A stretch of 32,447 nucleotides of DNA from Betaproteobacteria bacterium (GTDB lineage Bacteria > Pseudomonadota > Gammaproteobacteria > Burkholderiales > SG8-41): assembly GCA_029883965.1 (NCBI GenBank), contig JAOUIN010000003.1, positions 1 through 32,447 on the forward strand. Reading direction: 5' to 3'. The notes beneath the pieces were generated by a model. That model worked only from the letters and a program-made list of their open reading frames with translations. It did not search any database and was not told the origin of the DNA. The position numbers and the translations under genes were made by a program. This document shows positions 23,704 through 32,152 of the stretch, in pieces; within the stretch, counting starts at the first letter, position 1; each line of letters opens with the position of its first letter.

Positions 23704-24566
23704 CACAGTTGTCCACTTTGTCCGCTGCGCAATACCTTGCGCTCGCTGATGCCGGGCGCAACGGCTGGTGGCGTTACAGTCTGGGCCTGTTGCTCATCGC
23801 GGTTGGCTGGCTGATCGGCGGCGGATACGCCTATACGGTGACGATGGATGCCGCGTTGTTCGGCAGCGTCAACGAGTTCGTGGCGATCAATGCCAGCGTG
23901 CTGACGCTGCTGGTCGGCGTTGTCGCCGTGACCGTCGTTCTGCATGGCCGCAGCTGGCGCACGCTGGTGACGCCGCGGTCGCGCCTCGACTGGCGGCGCA
24001 TGTTCGAAGGCGCAGCGGTGTGGACAGCTCTCGCCGCGGTCTGTGCCGTGGCGGAGCATCTGCTGTATCCGGGGCGATATGCCTGGAGCCTGAATCTGCA
24101 GGCCTGGCTGCCGTTTGTGGTCGCCGCGCTGTTGCTGACGCCGCTGCAGTGCGCCGCCGAAGAGCTGGTGTTTCGCGGCTACCTGCTGCAGGCACTGGGA
24201 CGACTGCTGCGCCATCCGGCGGGGCTCGCCGTCGTGAGCGCGGCGGCTTTTACACTGCCGCATCTGTTCAACCCGGAAATCGCCGCGTACGGCGCAGTCA
24301 TCATGGCGGCGAATTATTTTGTCATGGGGCTGTTCCTGGCGAGCGTGGCCTTGCGTGATGGCCGTCTCGAGCTCGCGATCGGCGCGCACGCCGGCAATAA
24401 TCTGCTGCTGGCGCTGGTCATCAATTACGAGGACTCGGTGTACCGTACCGAGTCGGTGTTTGCTGCGGGCGAACTGGATCCCGTATATTCTCTGGTGACG
24501 CTGGTGCTCAGTGCGCTGGCGTTTCATTTGTGGGTGTTCAGCAAACGCCGTGACCGCCATGAATAG
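23700..24566 (+). CDS. CPBP-family intramembrane metalloprotease
   Basis: This 288-residue membrane protein has about 8 hydrophobic segments and the CPBP (CaaX protease and bacteriocin-processing, Abi) core. That core is motif 1 AAEELVFRGYLLQALG with paired Glu and Arg, motif 2 FTLPHLFNP with the His, and motif 3 IGAHAGNN. Family members cleave substrates inside the membrane, but this one's substrate is unknown. Start: TTG at 23700 shares TTGA with the metH stop; the next in-frame options would remove the first hydrophilic segment only. It overlaps the following dioxygenase gene by 8 bp, so metH, this gene and the dioxygenase probably share one transcript. Confidence 0.85.
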   Translation: MTQLSTLSAAQYLALADAGRNGWWRYSLGLLLIAVGWLIGGGYAYTVTMDAALFGSVNEFVAINASVLTLLVGVVAVTVVLHGRSWRTLVTPRSRLDWRRMFEGAAVWTALAAVCAVAEHLLYPGRYAWSLNLQAWLPFVVAALLLTPLQCAAEELVFRGYLLQALGRLLRHPAGLAVVSAAAFTLPHLFNPEIAAYGAVIMAANYFVMGLFLASVALRDGRLELAIGAHAGNNLLLALVINYEDSVYRTESVFAAGELDPVYSLVTLVLSALAFHLWVFSKRRDRHE

Positions 24567-25320
24567 CGGGTTTTCCGCAGCCGAAATTGCGCACTTCGCG
24601 CGCGACGGCTACCAGATCGTGCGTGGTCTCGTGCCCGCGCCCGCGCGTGCCCGCATGCTCGAGGTTGCCGCGCGCGATCTGGACAACGCCGCCGGGCCTG
24701 TCGAGTACGAGGCCGACACGCAGTATCCGGGCTCACCCGAATCGCGCGACGCGCCGGGTGGGCGGACAGTGCGCCGCCTGCTGCAGGCTTATGCCCGCGA
24801 TGCGGTTTTTCGTGACTGGGCCACCGCGGCGCCGATCGTATCGCGGCTGCGCCAGCTGCTGGGTCCGCAGATTGCGTTATCGCAGGCACACCATAACTGC
24901 GTGATGACCAAGGATCCGCGCTACAGCAGTCTGACGAGCTGGCATCGCGATATCCGCTACTGGTCGTACCAACGGCCCGAACTGGTATCCGTGTGGCTGG
25001 CGCTGGGCGAGGAGCGGCCGGAAAACGGCTGCCTGCTGGTGCTGCCGGGCACGCACGTGATGACGTTTGATGCAGACCGGCTGGATGCTGCGCAATTCCT
25101 GCGTACCGATGTAACTGCGAATGCGGCATTGCTGCAGGCGCAGGTGAGCGTGGAACTCGATCCGGGTGATGTACTGTTTTTTCACTGCCGGCTGTTTCAT
25201 GCGGCGAGCAGCAATCGCAGCACGCGCACCAAGTTTTCAGCGGTGTTCACCTATCACGCCACCGATAATCAGCCGCTGCCCGGCACGCGCTCCGCAGGCA
25301 TGGCCGACGTTATATTATAA
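24559..25320 (+). CDS. Phytanoyl-CoA dioxygenase (PhyH)-family Fe(II)/2-oxoglutarate oxygenase
   Basis: This 253-residue protein has the PhyH double-stranded beta-helix fold. The N-terminus MNSGFSAAEIAHFARDGYQIVRGLV is typical. The iron-binding facial triad is visible as His and Asp in SWHRDIRYW and the distal His in FHCRLFHAASSN. An Arg ten residues later, in NRSTRTKFS, would bind 2-oxoglutarate. Such enzymes hydroxylate or otherwise oxidise small molecules or lipids; the substrate cannot be read here. The ATG at 24559 is inside the last codons of the CPBP gene (8-bp overlap), which argues for coupling. It ends 21 bp before the convergent ndh gene, in an AT-rich spacer without a clear terminator hairpin. 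Confidence 0.88.
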   Translation: MNSGFSAAEIAHFARDGYQIVRGLVPAPARARMLEVAARDLDNAAGPVEYEADTQYPGSPESRDAPGGRTVRRLLQAYARDAVFRDWATAAPIVSRLRQLLGPQIALSQAHHNCVMTKDPRYSSLTSWHRDIRYWSYQRPELVSVWLALGEERPENGCLLVLPGTHVMTFDADRLDAAQFLRTDVTANAALLQAQVSVELDPGDVLFFHCRLFHAASSNRSTRTKFSAVFTYHATDNQPLPGTRSAGMADVIL

Positions 25321-25341
25321 CTTGTTGATTTTATTGATATT

Positions 25342-26667
25342 TTAGTGCAGCTTCACCCGCGGCTCGGTGCGTCGCGTGATCAGCCGTGCCAGCGTGTCAA
25401 AGAACACTTTGGCAAACCCGTGCAGCGCGTAGAGATGCATGCGGTAGAGCGACACATACATCATGCGGGCAAACAGACCCTCGATGAACAGGCTGCCGCC
25501 GATCAGCGCGCCCATCAGGCTGCCGACGGTCGAATATTCCCCCAGCGACACCAGCGAACCGAAATCGCGATAGACAAACGCACGCGCCGGCTTGCCGGCA
25601 AGCCGGCGGCGCAGCGTCGACGCCAGCAGAGTCGCCTGCTGGTGTGCGGCCTGCGCGCGCGGCGGCACATTGTGTTCGCGACCGGGCCAGGCGCAGGCGG
25701 CGCAATCGCCCATCGCAAAAATGTCGGAGTCGCGGGTCACGCGGAGTTCGGGCGTGACCACCAGCTGGTTCAGCCGGTTGGTTTCCAGTCCCGCGATGTC
25801 CTTGAGGAAATCGGGTGCCTTGATGCCTGCGGCCCATACCGTCAGTTCGGCGGGCACTTTGCGTCCGTCGGCAATCCGAACGCCGTCGTGTTCGACGGCG
25901 GTGACGCGCGCACCCGTCAGCACCTGCACCTGCAGTTTCGCCAGCAGTTCTTCGGTCGACTTTGACAGACGTTCGGGCAGCGCCGGCAGCACGCGCGGGC
26001 CCGCCTCGATCAGCGTAATGCGGATATCGCGCTCCGCGTCGATGTGCTCCAGGCCGAAGGCCACGAGCTCGCGCGTGGTGTGATGCAGTTCCGCGGCGAG
26101 TTCGACGCCGGTGGCGCCGGCGCCGATGATGGCCACCTGCAGCTGTTCCGGTCGCAGCGGTTCGTGCTGCGCATTGGCGCGGATGCAGGCATTGATCAGC
26201 CGGTTGTGGAAGCGTTCGGCCTGCGGCGGCGTGTCGAGGCTGATCGCGTGCTCCTGCGCGCCGGGTGTGCCGAAATCATTGGTGCCGCTGCCGACGGCAA
26301 TGACCAGCGTGTCGTAGCGGATCTCGCGCTCGCCGATCAGTAACCGGCCATCCTCATCGTATGTCGGTGCGACACGTACCACGCGGCGTTCTCGGTCCAG
26401 ACCGGACATGCTGCCCAGGCGGAAACGGAAATGATGCCACCGCGCCTGCGCCAGATAATCGAGCATGTGCTGATCCACATCCATGCTGCCGGCGGCGACC
26501 TCGTGCAGCAGCGGTTTCCACAGATGCGTACGCGAACGGTCGATCAGCGTCACCTGAGCCTGCCCGCGGCGGCCGACGCTGTCACCCAGACGCGTTGCGA
26601 GTTCAAGCCCGCCGGCGCCGCCGCCGACGACAACGATGTGGTGCAGGCTGGCAGAGTTATCGGACAT
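25342..26667 (-). CDS. ndh: Type II NADH:quinone oxidoreductase (NDH-2)
   Basis: This non-proton-pumping flavoprotein passes electrons from NADH to quinone at the inner face of the cytoplasmic membrane. Its 441 residues contain the FAD-binding HIVVVGGGAGGLELATRL, the NADH-binding VAIIGAGATGVELAAEL, TVWAAGIKAP, the FAD-contacting FAMGDCAAC, and the quinone-site motif RAQAAHQQA. A C-terminal amphipathic/hydrophobic region (GALIGGSLFIEGLFARMMYVS) serves as membrane anchor. A GGA nine bases before the ATG is the only ribosome-binding candidate. It stands alone on the minus strand, between convergent and divergent neighbours, so it is probably monocistronic. Sulfide:quinone reductase is the alternative for this fold, but the AQxAHQQ motif and the lack of catalytic Cys pairs favour NDH-2. 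Confidence 0.93.
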   Translation of the reverse strand: MSDNSASLHHIVVVGGGAGGLELATRLGDSVGRRGQAQVTLIDRSRTHLWKPLLHEVAAGSMDVDQHMLDYLAQARWHHFRFRLGSMSGLDRERRVVRVAPTYDEDGRLLIGEREIRYDTLVIAVGSGTNDFGTPGAQEHAISLDTPPQAERFHNRLINACIRANAQHEPLRPEQLQVAIIGAGATGVELAAELHHTTRELVAFGLEHIDAERDIRITLIEAGPRVLPALPERLSKSTEELLAKLQVQVLTGARVTAVEHDGVRIADGRKVPAELTVWAAGIKAPDFLKDIAGLETNRLNQLVVTPELRVTRDSDIFAMGDCAACAWPGREHNVPPRAQAAHQQATLLASTLRRRLAGKPARAFVYRDFGSLVSLGEYSTVGSLMGALIGGSLFIEGLFARMMYVSLYRMHLYALHGFAKVFFDTLARLITRRTEPRVKLH

Positions 26668-26726
26668 GCTGACAGTTCCGGCGTTGATCCGGCGACGGGT
26701 ATTGCATGCGGTTATTATTCCAGACT

Positions 26727-27356
26727 ATGACGCAGGAACGCGCCAATGTTTTTTATCGCCGGAACGCATCCGGTTATGATGCCAGCGCTGCGCGCACGAT
26801 GGCTCTGCGCCGCCGCACCATCGATCATCTCGTGCTGCAGCCCGGCGATGCGGTACTCGACGCCGGCTGTGGTACCGGACTGAGTTTTCCGCTGCTGCTC
26901 GACCGCACGGGCCCTGCGGGCAGCGTGATCGGGGTCGAAGCGAGTCCGGACATGCTGGCGCTGGCCCGTGCGCGCTGTACCGCAGCTGGCTGGCGGAACG
27001 TGACGCTGATCGAAGCCGATCTGGAAACCGTGGTGTTGCCGCACGTCGCCGATGCCGTGCTGTTCAATTACACGCATGACGTGCTGCGCTCACCGGCGGC
27101 GCTGGCCAATATTTTCCGCCAGCTGCGACCCGGCGCCCGTATCGCTGCCGCCGGCATCAAGCATCCGCCGCGATGGCTGGATCCGTTCCGGCTGTATCGC
27201 CGGTTCAAGTCGCGTGGATGTTACGACCGGTTCGAAGGACTGGACGCTCCCTGGGATCTGCTGGCGCGCGCGGTAGCAGATCTCCGGGTCGACAGTACGC
27301 TGTTCGGCACCGGTTACATTGCCTGGGGACATCTGACCGGTGGTCATGCGGAATAG
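26727..27356 (+). CDS. Class I SAM-dependent methyltransferase
   Basis: This 209-residue soluble protein has a Rossmann-fold methyltransferase core. Motif I is AVLDAGCGTGLSFPLL, the acidic residue of motif II lies in VIGVEASPDML, motif III is the ADLETVVLP region, and motif IV is DAVLFNYTHDVL, followed by LRPGARIAAAGIK. The N-terminus (RANVFYRRNASGYDA) resembles UbiE/type-11 methyltransferases. The acceptor is unknown. Start: ATG at 26727 fits the family; another in-frame ATG lies at 26706. A TATTAT box at 26713-26718 would start transcription within a few bases of 26727, so the mRNA may be leaderless. The next gene, an ATP-grasp ligase, begins 77 bp later in the same direction. Confidence 0.87.
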   Translation: MTQERANVFYRRNASGYDASAARTMALRRRTIDHLVLQPGDAVLDAGCGTGLSFPLLLDRTGPAGSVIGVEASPDMLALARARCTAAGWRNVTLIEADLETVVLPHVADAVLFNYTHDVLRSPAALANIFRQLRPGARIAAAGIKHPPRWLDPFRLYRRFKSRGCYDRFEGLDAPWDLLARAVADLRVDSTLFGTGYIAWGHLTGGHAE

Positions 27357-27433
27357 AATCGTACGCAATGGTGTTGTAAGGATATCGGCAATGCAGCCGA
27401 CAAGGATCAGATGCACGACGCAGAAAGGCTGCA

Positions 27434-28738
27434 GTGACTGAGAAAAACATACTGGTGCTGTTCCCCAAGGACTGGGACCGGATCGAGCTCGATCACCCGC
27501 GTTACCGGTCCGGCTACCGGTTTTATTACGAAGGCTTTGATCTTTTCCGGTTTCCCGGCAACGCCCGGCTGCTGACGTTTGATGCGCGCCGGTACGTAGA
27601 CCGGCTAGCGCGCAAATACCGCGGGCGCATCGACGGCGTCGTCAGCAACAATGAACATTTCGGCACGCTGATCGCTGCGGCACTGGCGCATCGCCTGGGG
27701 TTGCCCGGCCCGGACCCTGCGACCATCATCGCCGCCCAGCACAAGTATTACTCGCGCTGCGTGCAGCAGCGTATCGTGCCCGAAGCGGTGCCGCGGTTTG
27801 AGGCCTTGCCTTACGGCGGCGGCACTTTCCGGCCGCCGCAGCTCGGATTTCCGTGCTTCGTCAAGCCCGTCAAGGCAACTTATTCAGTACTTGCGCGGCG
27901 TGTGGAGAATCTCGCGCAATTGCGTGCGCTGATGGATTTCTCGCCGCTGGAACAGCTGATTCTGCGCAAACTGGTGCAGCCTTTTGATGATCTGATGCGC
28001 GTGTATACGCCGTTCACGATCGGTGCGCAGACCATGATCGCCGAGGAATTGCTCGACGGTAAGCAGTTCAACATTGACGGGTATGTACACAATGGCCGGG
28101 TGACGGTGCTGGGTATTGTCGATGAGGTGATGTATCCCGGCACCCAGGCATTCATGCGCTTCGAATACCCGTCACGGCTGGAACCCGAGGTGCAGCAGCG
28201 CATGATTGCGCTGACCGAGAAGCTGCTGGCCGGCATGGACTATGGCTACGGGTTTTTCAATCTGGAACTGATTCTCAATGCCGAAACCGGCGCGATCCAC
28301 ATTGTTGAGATCAATCCGAGAATGGCATCGCAGATCGCCAATCTCTACCGGCGCGTTGACGGCTGCGATCCCTATGGCATGTTGCTGGACCTCGCGGTCG
28401 GAAATGCGCCGCGGCCGGATCGGGGAGCGGGCGAGTTCCGCGCTGCGGCGAGTTTTGTTTTCCGCCGCTTCGACGGTCGCGGTCCGGAGCACGTCCCCAG
28501 TGACGAGCAGATTGCGGCAATCCATCAGCGTTATCCGGATGCCAGGCTGATGCTGTACCTGAAGCGCGGCGCCGGCCTTGCGCGCGAGATGAAGTGGCTG
28601 GGCAGTCACCGTTATGCCGTGCTGAATCTGGGCGGCCGTGATTCCGCGGACCTGCATACGCGCTACGAGGATATCCGCCGCGAACTGGCGCTGGAGTCAG
28701 GCGCGGGGCCGGCGAGGGCCAGCCGTACAGCAACGTAA
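27434..28738 (+). CDS. ATP-grasp domain ligase of unknown substrate
   Basis: This 434-residue cytoplasmic protein has the ATP-grasp fold. It comprises a pre-ATP domain (about 1-110, with VVSNNEHFGTLIAAALAHRLG), a lid and ATP-binding strand GFPCFVKPVKATYS, EELLDGKQFNIDGYV, and the metal-binding segment FFNLELI with EINPRMASQ. A C-terminal domain (from about 330) resembles those of amino-acid ligases. Family enzymes join a carboxylate to an amine, often making dipeptides or modified amino acids; the substrate here is not evident. The start is GTG at 27434, with AAAGG five bases upstream. Together with the preceding methyltransferase and possibly the nearby dioxygenase it could form a small biosynthetic route. 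The similarity to gshB is only at fold level. Confidence 0.85.
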   Translation: MTEKNILVLFPKDWDRIELDHPRYRSGYRFYYEGFDLFRFPGNARLLTFDARRYVDRLARKYRGRIDGVVSNNEHFGTLIAAALAHRLGLPGPDPATIIAAQHKYYSRCVQQRIVPEAVPRFEALPYGGGTFRPPQLGFPCFVKPVKATYSVLARRVENLAQLRALMDFSPLEQLILRKLVQPFDDLMRVYTPFTIGAQTMIAEELLDGKQFNIDGYVHNGRVTVLGIVDEVMYPGTQAFMRFEYPSRLEPEVQQRMIALTEKLLAGMDYGYGFFNLELILNAETGAIHIVEINPRMASQIANLYRRVDGCDPYGMLLDLAVGNAPRPDRGAGEFRAAASFVFRRFDGRGPEHVPSDEQIAAIHQRYPDARLMLYLKRGAGLAREMKWLGSHRYAVLNLGGRDSADLHTRYEDIRRELALESGAGPARASRTAT

Positions 28739-28955
28739 ACCCGAACGATAATCCGGCGGCAATCTGTGCCATTGCGCGCCCAACGGCAGTCGCGGCGGCA
28801 TCGGGCGATTATAATAACGGCACATTCCTGCGTCAGGCGGTGCTCGGTCTGACCCCCGTCGCGGATGTGGGCTCAAGTCCCGACATTGCCGTTGCAGTAC
28901 CGAAGGACGGCGATGGGAATCGCGTATCATCCGCCCCGTCAATCAGGGTTTAAAA
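28739..28955 (+). promoter_or_regulatory. Intergenic region with candidate -10 boxes upstream of mpl
   Basis: This 217-bp stretch has no supportable gene. A perfect TATAAT lies at 28810-28815 within a short palindrome (ATTATAAT), readable on both strands but without a good -35. TATCAT at 28925-28930 is better placed for mpl: it would start transcription near 28937, just before AGGG at 28945 and the ATG at 28956, but it also lacks a clear -35. A T-arm-like segment at 28868-28881 does not belong to a complete tRNA. Confidence 0.35.
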
Positions 28956-30305
28956 ATGCACATACACATCCTTGGTGTTTGCGGTACTTTCATGGGCGGA
29001 CTTGCCGTACTTGCGCGAGCGGCCGGTCACAAGGTCACGGGTTGTGATGCCAATGTCTATCCGCCGATGAGTACCCAGCTTGCGGCGCAGGGCATCGAAC
29101 TGGTCAACGGCTACGATCCGGATCAGGTCGATTTGAACCCCGACATGTACGTCGTCGGCAACGTGATCACTCGCGGCAATCCGCTGATGGAAGCCATACT
29201 CAATCGCGGCCTGCCGCATGTTTCGGGTCCGCAGTGGCTGCGCGAGCATGTGCTGCAGGGCAGATGGGTGCTGGCCGTGGCCGGAACCCACGGCAAGACC
29301 ACGACCAGTGCGATGCTGGCGTGGATACTCGAACATGCCGGACTCAATCCCGGATTTCTGATCGGCGGTGTGCCGCAGAATTTTGATGTTTCCGCACGGC
29401 TGACCGACACGCCTTTTTTCGTCATCGAGGCCGATGAATACGACACGGCATTTTTCGACAAGCGTTCGAAATTCGTGCATTACGCGCCGAGAACGCTGGT
29501 ATTGAACAATCTCGAATACGATCATGCCGACATATTTCCGGATCTCGCCGCGATAGAAACGCAGTTTCATCATCTCGTGCGTATCGTCCCGGGCAACGGC
29601 CTGATTGTCGCGCACGGCGGCGATGCCGCACTTGAACGTGTGCTCGCGCGCGGCGCGTGGACACCGGTGGAACGTTTTGGCGGCAACGGCGCGTGGCAGG
29701 CAGGATTGCCTGATGACAAAGGCGCCTTCGACGTATCGCACGAGGGTGCAGGACGCGGCCGTGTCATGTGGGATCTGCTCGGGGAGCATAATCGCATGAA
29801 TGCGCTTGCTGCAATCGCGGCTGCGCGCCATGCAGGCGTTCCCGCCGCAGGGGCTGTGGATGCGCTGAGTCAGTTTCGCGGCGTCAAACGCCGCATGGAA
29901 ACGCGCGGCGTCGTCAATGGCATCACCGTTTACGATGATTTCGCACATCATCCGACGGCGATTGCCACGACGCTGGCCGGATTGCGCCGCAAGGCCGGGC
30001 GCGCACGCATACTCGCGGTCGTGGAACCGCGGTCGAACACCATGAAACTCGGTGTCATGAAAGCGGCGCTGCCGGACAGCCTGAAGGATGCCGACCAGGT
30101 TTACTGCTACAGCGGCGGACTGAACTGGGACGCGGCGGCGGCTCTGGCGCCGCTGAACGACAAGGCATCGGTGCATGCGGATCTGAACCATCTCGTCGCG
30201 ACGGTCGCCGCGGACGCGCGCAGCGGTGACCATGTGCTGATCATGAGCAACGGCGGCTTCGGCGGCGTCCACGAAAAGCTGCTCGATCGTCTCGGCAGTG
30301 CCTGA
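28956..30305 (+). CDS. mpl: UDP-N-acetylmuramate:L-alanyl-gamma-D-glutamyl-meso-diaminopimelate ligase
   Basis: Mpl reattaches the recycled tripeptide L-Ala-D-Glu-meso-DAP to UDP-MurNAc, saving new synthesis of the peptidoglycan stem. The 449-residue Mur-ligase-fold protein has the N-terminal nucleotide domain start MHIHILGVCGTFMGGLAVLA, the P-loop VAGTHGKTTTSAML and the substrate loop FVIEADEYDTAFFDKRSKF. The central NLEYDHADIFPDL and the C-terminal YDDFAHHPTAIATTLAGLR follow. FDVSARL and GVPQNF are characteristic of Mpl and distinguish it from MurC. AGGG lies seven bases before the ATG. Its stop codon overlaps the amidase start (TGATG). With the ampG-like gene in this window it supports a muropeptide recycling pathway, although the two genes are about 22 kb apart. 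Confidence 0.96.
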   Translation: MHIHILGVCGTFMGGLAVLARAAGHKVTGCDANVYPPMSTQLAAQGIELVNGYDPDQVDLNPDMYVVGNVITRGNPLMEAILNRGLPHVSGPQWLREHVLQGRWVLAVAGTHGKTTTSAMLAWILEHAGLNPGFLIGGVPQNFDVSARLTDTPFFVIEADEYDTAFFDKRSKFVHYAPRTLVLNNLEYDHADIFPDLAAIETQFHHLVRIVPGNGLIVAHGGDAALERVLARGAWTPVERFGGNGAWQAGLPDDKGAFDVSHEGAGRGRVMWDLLGEHNRMNALAAIAAARHAGVPAAGAVDALSQFRGVKRRMETRGVVNGITVYDDFAHHPTAIATTLAGLRRKAGRARILAVVEPRSNTMKLGVMKAALPDSLKDADQVYCYSGGLNWDAAAALAPLNDKASVHADLNHLVATVAADARSGDHVLIMSNGGFGGVHEKLLDRLGSA

Positions 30306-31483
30306 TGGCGGCAATTCCGGACGACGCACTGGGGGCCTTCTGCCGGCACACACATGTGGCCGTGACCGGCTCGGGTAAGGGCCCGCTTGCGGGCCTGACC
30401 TTCGGCGTCAAGGACATTTACGACATCGCCGGCCACAAGACCGGATTCGGCAATCCCGACTGGCTGGCCACGCATCCGGCGGCGGCGCGCACCGCACCCG
30501 CTGTCGACAGCCTGCTCGCTGCCGGCGCGGACATGATCGGCAAAACGCATACGGACGAGCTGACTTACAGCCTGACCGGAGAGAACGTGCACTACGGAAC
30601 GCCGGAGAACGTCGCCGCGCCGGGACGCATACCCGGGGGTTCGTCCAGCGGCTCCGCTGCTGCGGTAGCCGGAAACCTGGTCGATTTTGCGCTGGGCAGT
30701 GACACCGGCGGATCAGTGCGTGCCCCCGCGAGTTTCTGCGGTCTATACGGCATACGCCCTACGCATGGCCGGGTTTCGCTCGATGGTGCCTGTGCTCTGG
30801 CGCCGAGCTTCGATACCGCGGGCTGGTTCGCGCGTGACGCAGCTTTGCTCGAACGCGTGGGGCAGGTCCTGCTCGGCGCCGCATCAGCCGGCGCGCATGG
30901 CCGGGTGCTGTTGGCGGACGACGCGCTGGCGCTGACCGCACCCGGGGCCATGGCGGCATTGCAGCCGGCGCTGGCACGCGTGGGCAAGGCGCTGGGCGCA
31001 CCGCAAGCGGTGAGGGTCAGTGCGGAAGGCTTGCCGCAATGGTTTGAGACCTTCCGTATCCTGCAGGGCGCAGAAGTCAGATCGCAGTTGGGCGCGTGGG
31101 TCGATCGCGTGCAGCCGAAGATGGGTCCCGGCGTGCGCGACCGCATGCAATGGACAAAAACGATCGGCGAGCGGGAGATTGCCCAGGCTCAGGAAGCACG
31201 CGCCGTGGTGCGAGATCGCATGGATGCGCTGCTTGCCGACCGCGCGGTGCTGGTGTTGCCCACGGTGCCGGACATCGCGCCGTTGCGCGATGCATCGGCG
31301 GCAGCACCGGATGATTTTCGCGCGAGGATGATGAGCCTGTTGTGCATCGCCAGCCTCGCCGGGCTGCCGCAGGTCAGCCTGCCGCTGGCGACGGTGCAGG
31401 GCTGTCCGCTGGGGATCTCGTTGATTGCAGCTCGCGGTGAAGACCTGCTGTTGCTGGCGCTGGCGCGCCGCATCGCCGGCTGA
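30305..31483 (+). CDS. Amidase-signature hydrolase, AMI1 (indole-3-acetamide hydrolase)-like
   Basis: This 392-residue cytoplasmic member of the amidase-signature family has the full Ser-cisSer-Lys triad: Lys36 in GVKDIYD, Ser113 in GGSSSGS and Ser137 in SDTGGSVRAP. The segments KTGFGNPDWLATHP, TGENVHYGTPENV and PTHGRVSLDG resemble plant AMI1 and bacterial relatives. It is shorter than GatA and lacks its tRNA-complex regions, so it is not a second transamidosome subunit. The real substrate is unknown. Its ATG overlaps the mpl stop by one base, implying coupled expression, so a substrate linked to peptide or amide recycling is possible but only inferred. The TGATG junction is the main evidence for the start. 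Confidence 0.88.
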   Translation: MAAIPDDALGAFCRHTHVAVTGSGKGPLAGLTFGVKDIYDIAGHKTGFGNPDWLATHPAAARTAPAVDSLLAAGADMIGKTHTDELTYSLTGENVHYGTPENVAAPGRIPGGSSSGSAAAVAGNLVDFALGSDTGGSVRAPASFCGLYGIRPTHGRVSLDGACALAPSFDTAGWFARDAALLERVGQVLLGAASAGAHGRVLLADDALALTAPGAMAALQPALARVGKALGAPQAVRVSAEGLPQWFETFRILQGAEVRSQLGAWVDRVQPKMGPGVRDRMQWTKTIGEREIAQAQEARAVVRDRMDALLADRAVLVLPTVPDIAPLRDASAAAPDDFRARMMSLLCIASLAGLPQVSLPLATVQGCPLGISLIAARGEDLLLLALARRIAG

Positions 31484-31519
31484 TCCGCAGCCCTGGAACC
31501 GCGGAAGCGAACGCATCCG

Positions 31520-32092
31520 GTGCTGATTTACGTGCACGGTTTCAACAGTTCGGCGCTGTCGTACAAAGCGGCACTGTTGCGCCAACGCATGACCAGTCTG
31601 GGCCTGGCGCAGCACTACGCCTGTCCGGCGTTGCCACACCGTCCGGCGCAGGCAATGGCGCTGTTGCGCGAGCTGGTTGCGGCATATCCTGCGCCATCCG
31701 TGACCCTGGTCGGCTCGTCACTGGGCGGCTACTACGCCACCTGGCTGGTCGAGAACCTGGGCGTGCGTGCAGTCCTAGTAAATCCCGCGGTGCGTCCGTA
31801 TGAACTGCTGGTACCGGCGCTCGGGCCGCAGCAAAATCTGTACACGGGCGAGGAGTATGAGTTCACTGTCGGGCACCTGGACGAATTGCGTGAACTGGAA
31901 GTCGATCACGTCACGCCCGGGCGTTATCTGCTGATCACCGCCACCGGTGACGAGGTCCTCGATTATCGTGCCGGCGTGCGTCGCTATACCGGTTGTGAGC
32001 AGATCATCGTCGAAGGCAGTGATCACGGTTTCGGCGACTTTGACCGTCATCTCGACGCGGTAATCACGTTCTGGCAGCGCGGGCGCGTATAA
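31520..32092 (+). CDS. YqiA/YcfP-family alpha/beta-hydrolase (esterase)
   Basis: This is a small (190-residue) cytoplasmic alpha/beta-hydrolase of the YqiA/UPF0227 type. It shows IYVHGFNSSALSYKA at the oxyanion region, the nucleophile elbow VGSSLGGYYA with Ser67, NPAVRPYELL, the acid in ATGDEVLDY and His in EGSDHGFGDF. E. coli YqiA hydrolyses short acyl esters in vitro, but its natural substrate is unknown. The start is GTG at 31520, directly before the conserved LIYVHGF; no strong Shine-Dalgarno is seen. It lies 36 bp after the amidase gene and probably shares its transcript. Its stop codon sits inside a TATAAT that may serve the next gene. Confidence 0.9.
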   Translation: MLIYVHGFNSSALSYKAALLRQRMTSLGLAQHYACPALPHRPAQAMALLRELVAAYPAPSVTLVGSSLGGYYATWLVENLGVRAVLVNPAVRPYELLVPALGPQQNLYTGEEYEFTVGHLDELRELEVDHVTPGRYLLITATGDEVLDYRAGVRRYTGCEQIIVEGSDHGFGDFDRHLDAVITFWQRGRV

Positions 32093-32093
32093 T
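32088..32093 (+). promoter_or_regulatory. Candidate -10 element for the ribonuclease gene
   Basis: A perfect TATAAT overlaps the stop codon of the esterase gene, about 60 bp before the next ATG. No good -35 is found at 16-18 bp, so the call rests on one hexamer and its position. Confidence 0.35.
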
Positions 32094-32152
32094 CCACCGC
32101 CTCTGCTGATGTGCGCGACGAACTCGCGCGAGGCCTCCGGTTTATCCCCCTG

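Noticed and set aside
28819..28890. A 72-nt segment starting GGCACAT and ending ATTGCC, with a T-arm-like GGG-CTCAAGT-CCC, looked like a tRNA
   Set aside because: Only four of seven acceptor pairs form, there is no D-arm consensus and no plausible anticodon stem. It is treated as chance.
28950..30353. A 467-codon open frame on the minus strand opposite mpl
   Set aside because: mpl is certain here. The antisense translation shows no recognisable domain, so it is a composition shadow.
30305..31483. Second GatA subunit
   Set aside because: The triad is shared by all amidase-signature enzymes. The overall sequence, shorter length and AMI1-like segments do not fit GatA, and the genuine gatA lies at the start of the window.
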